From Oceanospirillaceae bacterium (lineage in GTDB: Bacteria > Pseudomonadota > Gammaproteobacteria > Pseudomonadales > Oceanobacteraceae), in NCBI GenBank assembly GCA_002723385.1, contig PBNY01000009.1, forward strand, positions 1 to 49,221: 49,221 bases of DNA, given 5' to 3'. The translations under genes and the position numbers were made by a program. Of this stretch, positions 8,742-15,751 are shown piece after piece; position 1 is the stretch's first letter; every line of letters starts with the position of its first letter. The notes under the pieces were generated by a model. It made no database searches. It was not told where the DNA came from and saw only the letters and a list, made by a program, of their open reading frames with translations.

Positions 8742-10213
8742 GACTGTATATTTGCTTGCCCTTGTCACTGTCGATTCTGGCCTTCATCCAATCGGTGTAC
8801 GTTGGCGTCGCGCTGTAAACCCGGAACGAGACCTGTCTGCCGGAACCTTTTCGGTGATCCGCTGATTCCGGGTTGACCATGCATTTGTCCTTGATCGGGC
8901 AAGTGCGGCAGTCCAGTAATTTTCCGGTGAAGAAGGCCGTTTGATTACCCTGTTCATCCTCTCGGATTTTATTGAATGTCAGAGAATTACCTTCCGGGCA
9001 AATACAGGTGTTTTTCGTTGGATCAAAGTCAAATTCGTTGGCTGGGATTTGCTTGTAGCGGGTGCTTTTGCGGTTCTCTTCGTGGCGGTGACCGTACTTG
9101 TCTTTCTGATCATCGAAGCGTTCATCCCGGCTGCGAAAGCGGTTGTCCGGGATATAAGCGTTGATCTTGTTGCTGTACAAATATTCGTTGTTGGCGGTAC
9201 TGGCAAACCCCGTATCAGCGGTGATGATCACACCATCCTTGAGAATGTTTTCCCGGATACGCAGTCGCTGAAAACGCTCCCGAACCTCCGCCAGAATGGG
9301 CTTCAGCGTATGCTGTTCCTGACCGTGACCAAAGGCCTGGGCATCGACAATGATCTGGTGTTTCTTATCAACAGTGGCGATGCCATTGAAGCCCTGGATA
9401 GTTCCTTTCGAAGTCTTCATCTTCGCCGATTCGTTATCGGTGATGTTACTTTTAACTTCAGAACCCTGCTTGTTAACGCCCGCCCGTGGGTTTTGCGTCT
9501 TTAAAAACTGGTCGATTTTGTCGAAGGCATTATTCAGAGTGCTGACCGTTTGTTCGATGCGTTCCTGGCGGCTATTGTCGTCAGATTCCTTGTCTGTTTT
9601 CTCGTGTTCCGACATCCAATAGCGAATTTGACGCTGGATTTTATCGCGCTTCTCAGCCAGTTCCTTGAAGGTACCCGACCATTCTTTGGAGGCATTTGAA
9701 GGTAACTTACATCCGTCAATTGCAAAGAGTTCCTTACCCAGTAAGCCTTCCTGATCACAGACCAACAGGATTTGTTCGAACAGATGTTCGATCTCCAATG
9801 GATAGCTGCTGATAAAGGATGCGATGGTGGTGAAATGAGGAACAGAATCGCACGACAGGGCCTTGAAGATAATGTTGTGTTCGCAACACCACTGGATCTC
9901 GCGGCTTGAAGTAATACCCTTCGAGTAAGCAAATACAATGACTTTTAGAAGAATCGCTGGATCATATGCAGGACGGCCACCGGTTTTACCATCATTGCTA
10001 TACAGCTCATCAAACGGCGTCAAATCCAGACGATCGGATATCAGATAGTGAAGTGCATACTCGAAGGTTCCAGGTTGAATCTGCTCTTCAAAGTTAATCA
10101 CAATCATGGAATCCTGATTGTAATCGTAATGCTTATACCGTGGCATATCGCGTCCTCGCTGCTGGCTGGGAATTTTACCGCAGAAAGACGGTTGAGAGAG
10201 GTTTTTCTACAGC

Positions 10214-10282
10214 TTCAACGCCTCGCTCACCGGCAATTTTAGGCGAAGCGTAAAATTGTCCAAGTGCAACGCTTTGTTATAC
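10214..10282 (-). other. attC-like integron recombination site
   Basis: Read on the minus strand, a 69-nt segment starts GTATAACAAAGCG and ends GAGGCGTTGAA. This gives AAC and GTT core trinucleotides at the two ends, as in the R'' and R' boxes of attC. Between them CAATTTTA pairs perfectly with TAAAATTG around the loop CGCTTCGCC. An outer imperfect arm (GCACTTGG with CCGGTGAGC) has extrahelical bases, a known attC feature. It sits 27 nt after the stop codon of the radical SAM gene, where a cassette attC should be. The R' box (GTTGAA plus one base) ends exactly where the IS1182 inverted repeat begins. No integrase gene is in the window, so this is a candidate only. Confidence 0.45.
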
Positions 10283-10308
10283 GCGTCTACCACACAACTT
10301 CTCACTTT

Positions 10309-11460
10309 TTAACAAAGTTTGAATTCCTTTCTATTAATCAGTCCATTAATTACAACGTCTGAGACTGCTTTAGTATGCAAACTACAACTTTTCGTTTCTG
10401 AGCTATCGAAAGAACCATTCTCGGCATATTTGTTCGAAGGCCACCCACCTCCACATAATCCAAAATATGCACATGAATCCTTACATTTTTGAATTCCGTT
10501 ATTGATTTCACTTCTTATATATTTAAAATTTTCATTGGCATAAGCGTCTTCCAAATACTCCATGTTAAGTACGTCACCAACCACAAATTTGTCTGGATTT
10601 TCCTTAACTCCAGTTGCCAGCTCCGGTGAAAACGCAACTAGTTTACCATCGGTCCTAACTGTAATGCACTGGAGACCTTGGCTTACATCCAACATAGGGG
10701 TGTAGTTTGAGAAATCTTTTCGCTTGAGCGCTTTATTAATAAAATTATTAAACTCCCTTATAATTATCGCCCCCTCTGATTTGATCCATAAATCCAACAA
10801 TCTTTTAAAAAACTTAGTGTATTTTTCTCTGCTTTTAGAAAACCCTTCATTATTGAGAAGATTTGAAACAGTATTTGCACCTTCAATCTCTTCTAGGTTA
10901 AAAGCAAGGGATTGAAAATCGTTCTCGATAAAGAAATTAAAAATTTCATCAGGGTACTCTAGAGAAGCTTCATTGATCACACATATTGCAGACAATTCAA
11001 TGTCATGTTTTTTTAACAGATTAACCCCCTCCATTGTTTTTTCAAATGAAGGCTTTCCTGTCCAGCCAATTCTATTTGAATTATGTATATAACCGGGGCC
11101 ATCGATACTTACACCGATATTAAAGTTATACTTTTTGAAAAATAGACACCATTGTTCATTAATCAATGTTGCATTCGTTTGAATAGAGTAACTAAGTTCT
11201 TTTGAATGAATGTTGTTTCTGTTGATTACCTCTAAAGCCTGTTCATAAAACGACACTCCCGCAGACAGAGGCTCCCCAGCATGCCAAAGTATTGTCAAGG
11301 ATTCAGGCATTAAACTACTTTGAAGAACTAGTTTACTTGCTTTTTCCACTGTATCTAACGAAATGACATTTTTCATTTTTCTGTTCTCTTCAGGCAAATA
11401 ACAGTAGTTGCAGTTTAGGTTACAGAAAGAAGTAGATTGAATTACAAACAGGCTGATCAT
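10309..11460 (-). CDS. Radical SAM/SPASM peptide maturase, GrrM/OscB-like
   Basis: A 383-residue radical SAM enzyme. C13/C17/C20 in SFCNLNCNYCYLP form the CxxxCxxC site for the SAM-binding 4Fe-4S cluster. LWHAGEPL (58-65), SIDGP (118-122) and FNLEEIEG (187-194) resemble the GrrM/OscB family of cyclophane-forming peptide maturases. A C-terminal SPASM region with C265, C326, C330, C336 (CGGGWPSN) and C359 would hold auxiliary clusters. Such enzymes crosslink an aromatic side chain to a nearby residue in a ribosomal peptide. The ATG lies 2 nt after the stop of the upstream small gene, with AAGGAAGGGAATGATTAGGG before it, so translation is probably coupled. The gene is markedly AT-rich, unlike the flanking core genes. 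The maturase role is inferred from family resemblance and gene pairing. Confidence 0.82.
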   Translation of the reverse strand: MISLFVIQSTSFCNLNCNYCYLPEENRKMKNVISLDTVEKASKLVLQSSLMPESLTILWHAGEPLSAGVSFYEQALEVINRNNIHSKELSYSIQTNATLINEQWCLFFKKYNFNIGVSIDGPGYIHNSNRIGWTGKPSFEKTMEGVNLLKKHDIELSAICVINEASLEYPDEIFNFFIENDFQSLAFNLEEIEGANTVSNLLNNEGFSKSREKYTKFFKRLLDLWIKSEGAIIIREFNNFINKALKRKDFSNYTPMLDVSQGLQCITVRTDGKLVAFSPELATGVKENPDKFVVGDVLNMEYLEDAYANENFKYIRSEINNGIQKCKDSCAYFGLCGGGWPSNKYAENGSFDSSETKSCSLHTKAVSDVVINGLINRKEFKLC

Positions 11461-11462
11461 CC

Positions 11463-11756
11463 CTAATCATTCCCTTCCTTTAAGAAATTTGAAAGATTCT
11501 TGATGGCCTCTTTGATTTTGGGATCATTCAATACTCCTTCGCCAGCTTTCAAATCTGAAAAGCTTGACAGCCATTGTCCACCGTCACTAAATGTTTTATC
11601 TTTAAAGGTTGGGGTATCTTTAAACTGATTGAATCCTTCCTTTACATTCCTTAGGAGTTTAATGTCTTTAAACCCTTCTTTGTCAATTGTAATAACTATT
11701 TGCTCTAGTGCTTCATCTAGATCTTTTTGATTTTTGAAATCGTCATATTCAGACAT
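11463..11756 (-). CDS. Candidate precursor peptide with repeated F-x-D motifs
   Basis: A 97-residue hydrophilic protein without cysteine, signal peptide or membrane segment. Residues 1-40 look like a helical leader (acidic, with EQIVITIDKEGFKDIKLL). Phe-x-Asp occurs five times: F29-K-D31, F45-K-D47, F51-K-D53, F56-S-D58 and F66-S-D68. F7-K-N9 and W62-L-S64 are further aromatic-x-polar triplets. Three-residue aromatic-x-x units are the usual substrates of cyclophane-forming radical SAM enzymes, and such an enzyme is encoded 2 nt downstream. AAGGGG lies 9 nt before the ATG (11754-11756). I recognise no family, and the precursor role is inferred from size, position and motifs. It could instead be a partner or chaperone of the enzyme. 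Confidence 0.6.
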   Translation of the reverse strand: MSEYDDFKNQKDLDEALEQIVITIDKEGFKDIKLLRNVKEGFNQFKDTPTFKDKTFSDGGQWLSSFSDLKAGEGVLNDPKIKEAIKNLSNFLKEGND

Positions 11757-12109
11757 GATATAGCCCCTTGTTTGTTGTATTGAGTTCTCTTCCGTATAAC
11801 AGTATATTTCTACGCATGCGCGTTTTTACAGTGGCTTAACTTGTTACAAAATAGACTTAAGTATTTGATTTTCATAGACAATCCCTCGATCACTGAACAG
11901 TCTCTCACCGAATAAATGAGCACGCTCGTTTTTATGGTTCGCATGGCACGCAAATTAAGTAAGCCATTTGCTTAACGCCCCTGAATTCAAATGCTTACGT
12001 TATCAAGTGTTCGAAAAACGAGCAACCTCTCCCGACAAAACAGGCATAAGTTTCCCAATTCAACCAATATACTGTTCGTATACACAGGTCGCCCTCTTTA
12101 TAATTAGGT
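11757..12109. promoter_or_regulatory. Upstream region of the radical SAM unit
   Basis: No gene is supported. On the minus strand a TATACT -10-like hexamer lies at 11801-11806, 45 bp before the small gene, but no good -35 precedes it. This could mean a weak promoter or transcription from further upstream. An 8-bp palindrome CGCATGCG lies just upstream of that hexamer. GCTTAAC at 11970-11976 fits the integron core consensus and reads GGGGCGTTAAGC on the minus strand, like the end of an attC. I cannot fold a complete site around it. Confidence 0.35.
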
Positions 12110-12420
12110 GTTTCAGGGACCTAAGGACAGGGCAGCGCCCGGAAGCACGGAGACCGCCAAACCCCTTCACGATCTGGCACCGAGAAGCCCGCGAGAACCT
12201 GTACTGGTGGTGAGCTGGGCTTGCAGCAGGTAGCCCTTGGAACAAAGCCCCGTCAAGGGCCTACGCGCCGGGACTTCGGCCCGGCTTCGCCCTTGACCGG
12301 ACTTTGCCCACAAGGACGGTGGTTAATCATGCTCAGCGCCCCACTGTCGGCGGTTGCCACATCATGAAGGTCAAGCCAGCGACACCGTGCCAGCCCGCGA
12401 GGCATAAACCGTTTTGTAAT
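12110..12420. ncRNA. Structured GC-rich non-coding element, class unknown
   Basis: An abrupt GC-rich block with no supported gene. It has one long nested hairpin: CCTTG 12235-12239 with CAAGG 12311-12315, CAAAG 12243-12247 with CTTTG 12302-12306, GTCAAGGGC 12252-12260 with GCCCTTGAC 12289-12297, and GCCGGG 12267-12272 with CCCGGC 12280-12285. GGGCT/AGCCC forms a smaller hairpin at 12217-12236. Two long-range complements, ACCGCC 12153-12158 with GGCGGT 12349-12354 and CTGGCAC 12174-12180 with GTGCCAG 12387-12393, would cross as a pseudoknot. AGCCCGCGAG occurs twice. A large ornate RNA, a HEARO/omega-RNA, an intron relic or a DNA-level mobile-element end are all possible. The strand is not known. 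Confidence 0.4.
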
Positions 12421-12437
12421 GTTGAGGCGTAGTTATT

Positions 12438-12451
12438 ACTGTAATTACAGT
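12438..12451. repeat. 14-bp perfect palindrome
   Basis: ACTGTAATTACAGT is a perfect palindrome in an otherwise featureless AT-rich stretch (12421-12564) between the structured block and the tRNA-like remnant. It could be an operator or recombination site; nothing else here shows its role. Confidence 0.4.
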
Positions 12452-12564
12452 CACAAATTGAATTAACTAACTGAAAGCCAAAAATCCTTAAAGTGGCTGG
12501 TATGAACCGATAAGACCTGAATTCGATAGGGGAAGTAGCAGGATTTTTTCTTCCTACAACAGGT

Positions 12565-12630
12565 TGGACTGCGTGAGTACACTATTTGACATGGTAGAGG
12601 TCCCCAGTTCGAATCTGGGTAGTCCCACCA
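12565..12630 (+). pseudogene. tRNA-Val(GAC)-like remnant lacking a D-arm
   Basis: The 3' half is a good tRNA: GGTAG, variable AGGTC, T-arm CCCAG-TTCGAAT-CTGGG (12603-12619), acceptor strand TAGTCCC, discriminator A and encoded CCA at 12628-12630. TGACAT in the anticodon position suggests GAC (valine). The 5' side is damaged. TGGACTG at 12565-12571 pairs with the acceptor strand at six of seven positions, but only about 31 nt separate it from the T-arm instead of about 41. There is no D-arm and the anticodon loop is one base short. A terminator follows directly, so a real tRNA locus probably stood here. A disrupted attachment site for an integrated element is a likely history. Confidence 0.55.
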
Positions 12631-12641
12631 AGAATTCCTTT

Positions 12642-12671
12642 AAAAACAGTCGCTTACGAGCGGCTGTTTTT
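12642..12671 (+). terminator. Rho-independent terminator after the tRNA-like remnant
   Basis: AAAAACAG at 12642-12649 pairs with CTGTTTTT at 12664-12671. A T-G pair and CGCT/AGCG continue the stem to a TACG loop. The strand's stem ends in a T-run. It is probably the original terminator of the tRNA locus. Confidence 0.8.
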
Positions 12672-12785
12672 GTTTGTGCGCCATGCAACTCCCCTCGTAA
12701 ATCAGGCTTCCCGCGTCTCTGTGTTTTCCCTTATCAACACTCAAGGCGAACCACAGGCCCGCCTGAATTCACACAATGGCTTTCG

Positions 12786-13691
12786 TTACCCGGCGATTCT
12801 CTTCACCAGTTCGATGGACGCTTCTACTTCCAGTTTTCGGATCGCGACGCTTTCGATGTTGCAGCCCACCGGGATGCCTTTTTCATCCGCGTAGGCTTTG
12901 AGTTCCAGCCAGTTTTGTTGCGAGATATCGACCGACTTTTCGAGGATATCGGTGGCGTGTTTCAGGTCGTTTTCGAGCCATTTCGGAATGCTGATGCCCA
13001 GCCATTTCATGAACTTGAGGGTCTGGATTGAACCGCACGGTGTCAGGGTGAAGAGAATTGGAACCAGTGGCAGGTTATTTTCCTGTGCGTGGTAGTAGTA
13101 GTCGGACAGCAGATCTTTTGATGCTGTCAGGTCATAAACGCCCTGGGAGATGAAGAAGGAGCACCCTTGCTGAATTTTGTTGAAGACATTCAGATGTTCG
13201 GTGCCCTTGCTTGAATGACGCTCCGGGATGGTTACGCCACCCAGCAGGCTTTCCGGCGCCATACGCTGCTTCAGTTCATAGGCTTGAGGCAATGTCATGC
13301 TAACGGGCTGGTCTTTGGATGCAGCGCCCACGAAGACGGTAAGCAGATCATCCTGACTGGCATGATTAAGGTAGTCGCTCAGCTCCGCTTCGGAATACTT
13401 GCCGACCGAGCGGTAGATCACCCGTGGTACGTCCAGATTGGCCAGCTGGTTCTGGCTGTAGCCGTATCCATCCAGTGTTTCGATAAACGGGAATGGTCGT
13501 TTTTCCGGCGTGCGGCTGGTCTCATCGAAAATGTCGTAAATCACCAGCCCGTCGATAGGAAGCGGGGCGATGCGCTGCATCTGCATGGCGGCAATTTCTT
13601 CGACCCTGTCGGAGTCCGTATCTAGCTTGGGCGGCACGATGCCGTACAGAATGATGCCACTTTCACGGTTACGAATTTTTTCAATCAGCAT
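12786..13691 (-). CDS. Methylenetetrahydrofolate reductase-like TIM-barrel protein
   Basis: A 301-residue protein with the MTHFR superfamily pattern. It opens with a strand leading to YGIVPPK, has DGLVIYDIFDE near residues 47-57, TVFVGAASKD near 118-127, GGVTIPERH near 151-159 and QGCSFFISQGVYD near 174-186, the last resembling the family's flavin and folate barrel strands. MTHFR reduces 5,10-methylene-tetrahydrofolate to 5-methyl-tetrahydrofolate with FAD. The sequence is not the classic MetF type (no ELFPP-type start), so it may be a specialised homologue. It ends 114 bp from the terminator of the tRNA-like remnant, and the first gene on this side of the island is therefore core-like. Family call good, substrate uncertain. 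Confidence 0.72.
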   Translation of the reverse strand: MLIEKIRNRESGIILYGIVPPKLDTDSDRVEEIAAMQMQRIAPLPIDGLVIYDIFDETSRTPEKRPFPFIETLDGYGYSQNQLANLDVPRVIYRSVGKYSEAELSDYLNHASQDDLLTVFVGAASKDQPVSMTLPQAYELKQRMAPESLLGGVTIPERHSSKGTEHLNVFNKIQQGCSFFISQGVYDLTASKDLLSDYYYHAQENNLPLVPILFTLTPCGSIQTLKFMKWLGISIPKWLENDLKHATDILEKSVDISQQNWLELKAYADEKGIPVGCNIESVAIRKLEVEASIELVKRIAG

Positions 13692-13848
13692 GATGGTTCT
13701 CGAAATCAGGACAGGACCGGCAATGGATTCAAGTAAGACAGCCGGTTAAACGGGGCGACATGGTATGTCATCGTGACCGTTTTTTTAATAACGAGTTTTT
13801 CCAGTTCCATAGGCGAACTGCCGACACCCCACATTACCTGCCGATCTT

Positions 13849-14613
13849 TTATTGTGGTGATCCGGGATGCTTCTGCTGGTCAGGGGCATTCAGGCTGCGC
13901 ATCACTTCTTCCGCCCAGAGGGAGTAGCCCGGTTTCCCCGGATGAAACCCGTCGGTGGCCATATAAATGTCATCAAAAGGAATGGATACATTCAGAACTT
14001 GCTCTGGCCGCAATGTCTTGTTCAGGATGGTATTCAGTTGTCTGGCTCGCCATCCCAATAACCAGCGCAACGGCTGTGGCAAGGCCGGGAAGTGGTGCAT
14101 GGGTGGCACTTGTGTGAACAGAATCGTGGCTGGTTGGAAACGCTGCTGGATTTCCGCGCGAATCGTCCGCAATAACCTGCCCCAGCGGGCCAATGAGGTA
14201 AAACCGGTTACATCGTTGACGCCGATCGAGATAATAACCAGATCAAACGTCCTGGTATCGGTTTTGTCAGCTTGAAGTTTGCGAAGCAAGTCCGCTGAGC
14301 TATCCCCCGTATTGGCCGATAACCGGAAGCCAACGGGATGATTCTTTGACAAACGCGAGACGAGTTGTCCCAACAAGGCGTCAGACTGCTCTTCAACACC
14401 AACGCCCGCTGCTGCTGAGTCCCCGACGATCAACACCCTGAAATGGTCATCATCGTTCAACTGCTCCCGCTTGCCAGCAGCTTCCGGTAGCCTCAGGGTC
14501 TGACGTCGAACCTGCTTCCCCTGCCAGGCGATCACAGGAGACAGAGCGCCCAGGGTCACCCAAAAGGCAATTTCTGACCCAGTCGCCCTGCAATCAGTCG
14601 AATCGGTATTCAT
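13849..14613 (-). CDS. SGNH/GDSL-family hydrolase
   Basis: Starting at the ATG at 14611-14613 the protein has 254 residues. It shows the SGNH blocks: VLIVGDSAAAGVGV (nucleophile Ser in GDS), ISIGVNDVTG (GxND) and a late DGFHPG with the catalytic Asp and His. An N-terminal hydrophobic stretch (AFWVTLGALSPVIAW) may be a signal anchor, placing the domain outside the inner membrane. Such proteins are esterases, lipases or carbohydrate deacetylases, and this sequence does not tell which. The start overlaps the 3' end of pheA by 20 bp, so the two genes are probably co-transcribed. The longer open frame starting at 14727 is only read-through of pheA's sequence in another frame. Confidence 0.82.
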   Translation of the reverse strand: MNTDSTDCRATGSEIAFWVTLGALSPVIAWQGKQVRRQTLRLPEAAGKREQLNDDDHFRVLIVGDSAAAGVGVEEQSDALLGQLVSRLSKNHPVGFRLSANTGDSSADLLRKLQADKTDTRTFDLVIISIGVNDVTGFTSLARWGRLLRTIRAEIQQRFQPATILFTQVPPMHHFPALPQPLRWLLGWRARQLNTILNKTLRPEQVLNVSIPFDDIYMATDGFHPGKPGYSLWAEEVMRSLNAPDQQKHPGSPQ

Positions 14614-15433
14614 GAACCGGATAGGTTCCCAGCATACGAATTTCACGCGCGAAGTATTGCAACTCTTCCAGTGCAAATTGCATATTCTGTTGCGACGGGT
14701 GACCTTCAATATCGATGTGAAACTCACTGGCTTCCATGCGGATGCCGTCCATATAGCTCTCCAGCTTGAGCAGGTTCACGCCGTTGGTCGCAAATCCACC
14801 TAACGCCTTGTAGAGTGCCGCCGGAATATTCCGAACATTGAACAATAAACTGGTGATGTAACGCTGCCCTGGTTCCATCACGGTATGCTGTTGCTCCTGT
14901 GCAAACACCATGAACCGGGTGGTATTCCCCATCACATCCTGAAAATTTTCATGCAACACTTCCAGACCGTAAAGGTTGCCAGCCAGCGAAGACGCCAAAG
15001 CCGCCCGTTTGCGATTCCCCGAAGCCTTGAGCGCCTTGGCCTCAGCGGCTGTGTCGACCATCGCAATGGGCTTCATTCCCAGGTTCACAATGCGCTGATG
15101 GCACTGCGCCAACGCCTGTGGATGAGACGCGACTTCTTCAATTTCAGCCAGCTTCACGCCGGGTAGTGCCAGCAAGCAATGGTTGATGGGTTCGAAGTGC
15201 TCGCCGATAACAAACAGGTGTGTTCGGGGTAACAGGCGATAGATTTCTTCCACTCGCCCCGCAGTCGAATTTTCCAACGGGATCATGGCGCGATCGACAG
15301 AACCATCAGCAACCATTTCCATGGCCGTTTGGAAATCGTCGCAAGCCACGTATTCCCATCCGGGAAACACGTGTTCACACGCCAGATGTGAATAGGCACC
15401 TTTGGCCCCCTGAAATGCAACTCGCCCTGTCAT
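14594..15433 (-). CDS. pheA: Prephenate dehydratase
   Basis: Converts prephenate to phenylpyruvate in phenylalanine synthesis. The N-terminal periplasmic-binding-like catalytic domain shows VAFQGAKGAYSHLA, then IPLENSTAGRV (about residues 52-62), EEVASHPQALAQC and the NTTRFMVFA segment that holds the essential Thr/Arg. The C-terminal third is an ACT domain (SLLFNVRNIPAALYKAL, then GVNLLKLES), which normally senses phenylalanine. There is no chorismate mutase domain, so this is the monofunctional form. I chose the ATG at 15431-15433 because AAAAGGT lies 6 nt upstream. A GTG at 15460 would add nine residues. It overlaps the downstream SGNH hydrolase gene. Confidence 0.95.
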   Translation of the reverse strand: MTGRVAFQGAKGAYSHLACEHVFPGWEYVACDDFQTAMEMVADGSVDRAMIPLENSTAGRVEEIYRLLPRTHLFVIGEHFEPINHCLLALPGVKLAEIEEVASHPQALAQCHQRIVNLGMKPIAMVDTAAEAKALKASGNRKRAALASSLAGNLYGLEVLHENFQDVMGNTTRFMVFAQEQQHTVMEPGQRYITSLLFNVRNIPAALYKALGGFATNGVNLLKLESYMDGIRMEASEFHIDIEGHPSQQNMQFALEELQYFAREIRMLGTYPVHEYRFD

Positions 15434-15751
15434 GCTTTTTACCTTTTCAAATTCAATCACTTACGAACAACCACGATGTATCGGTCGATAAAACGCACCA
15501 AAATGGCGCAATGCCTCATAGTTGAGCAAAAATGGGCACCAGATTCTGTCATATGCTGAATAGAGCGCAGAACCAAGAAGTGCCACCAGTATTTATGCCC
15601 AATAACGGTTCATGGCGGCTAACCGACGTCAGGCCCGCAGTCTAACAGAAGCACGACTCCTCTCCTTGATCCGGGTTAGGAATGGCACACAACCTGCTTT
15701 AACCACATCAAGACATTCACTTCGCTCGTCAAAATTGGCAAAGAGGCTCGT
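15434..15751. other. Divergent intergenic region, pheA and glycerate kinase
   Basis: About 318 bp between two divergent genes, so it should hold a promoter for each direction. AAAGAGG precedes the glycerate kinase ATG. I see no clear sigma-70 pair, operator palindrome, leader peptide with phenylalanine codons or RNA gene. Confidence 0.5.

Larger units (their letters stand above)
7307..10146 (-). pseudogene. IS1182-family transposase, split by an IS5-family insertion
   Basis: The 5' part (10146 down to 8746) encodes about 468 native residues of an IS1182-type DDE transposase. It includes the N-terminal GKTGGRPAYDPAILLKV segment, AIDGCKLPSNASKEW (D144), TADTGFAS and a cysteine-rich late segment (CICPEG, DCRTCPIKDKC). 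After KQIYS the frame enters the IS5 terminus and gains 13 foreign residues before a stop at 8698. The missing C-terminus lies beyond the IS5 element at 7307-7461. Removing 7466-8741 and one GACT copy restores QIYSHRMSTVEPVFANLE, the usual IS1182 C-terminal motif, and a frame of about 519 residues. The gene is thus a recent, otherwise intact casualty and should be inactive. Confidence 0.9.
7149..10213 (-). mobile_element. IS1182-family insertion sequence, interrupted by an IS5-family element
   Basis: Identical 13-bp ends GCTGTAGAAAAAC (7149-7161) and its complement GTTTTTCTACAGC (10201-10213) bracket an IS1182-type transposase gene. Without the inner 1.28-kb IS5 element the unit would be about 1.8 kb, normal for the family. 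The immediate flanks (CGAG on the left, TTCA on the right) do not form an obvious target duplication. The left end lies inside a DUF3944 gene and the right end abuts an attC-like site. A deletion or recombination next to the element may therefore have followed insertion. Confidence 0.75.

Noticed and set aside
11960-12005. Second attC-like site upstream of the small gene
   Set aside because: GGGGCGTTAAGC on the minus strand looks like an attC end, but the partner box and the inner stem are not there; only about 38 nt could be involved.
12110-12420. Group II intron
   Set aside because: I find no domain V-like hairpin with the expected GAAA/AGC features and no reverse transcriptase; left as structure of unknown class.
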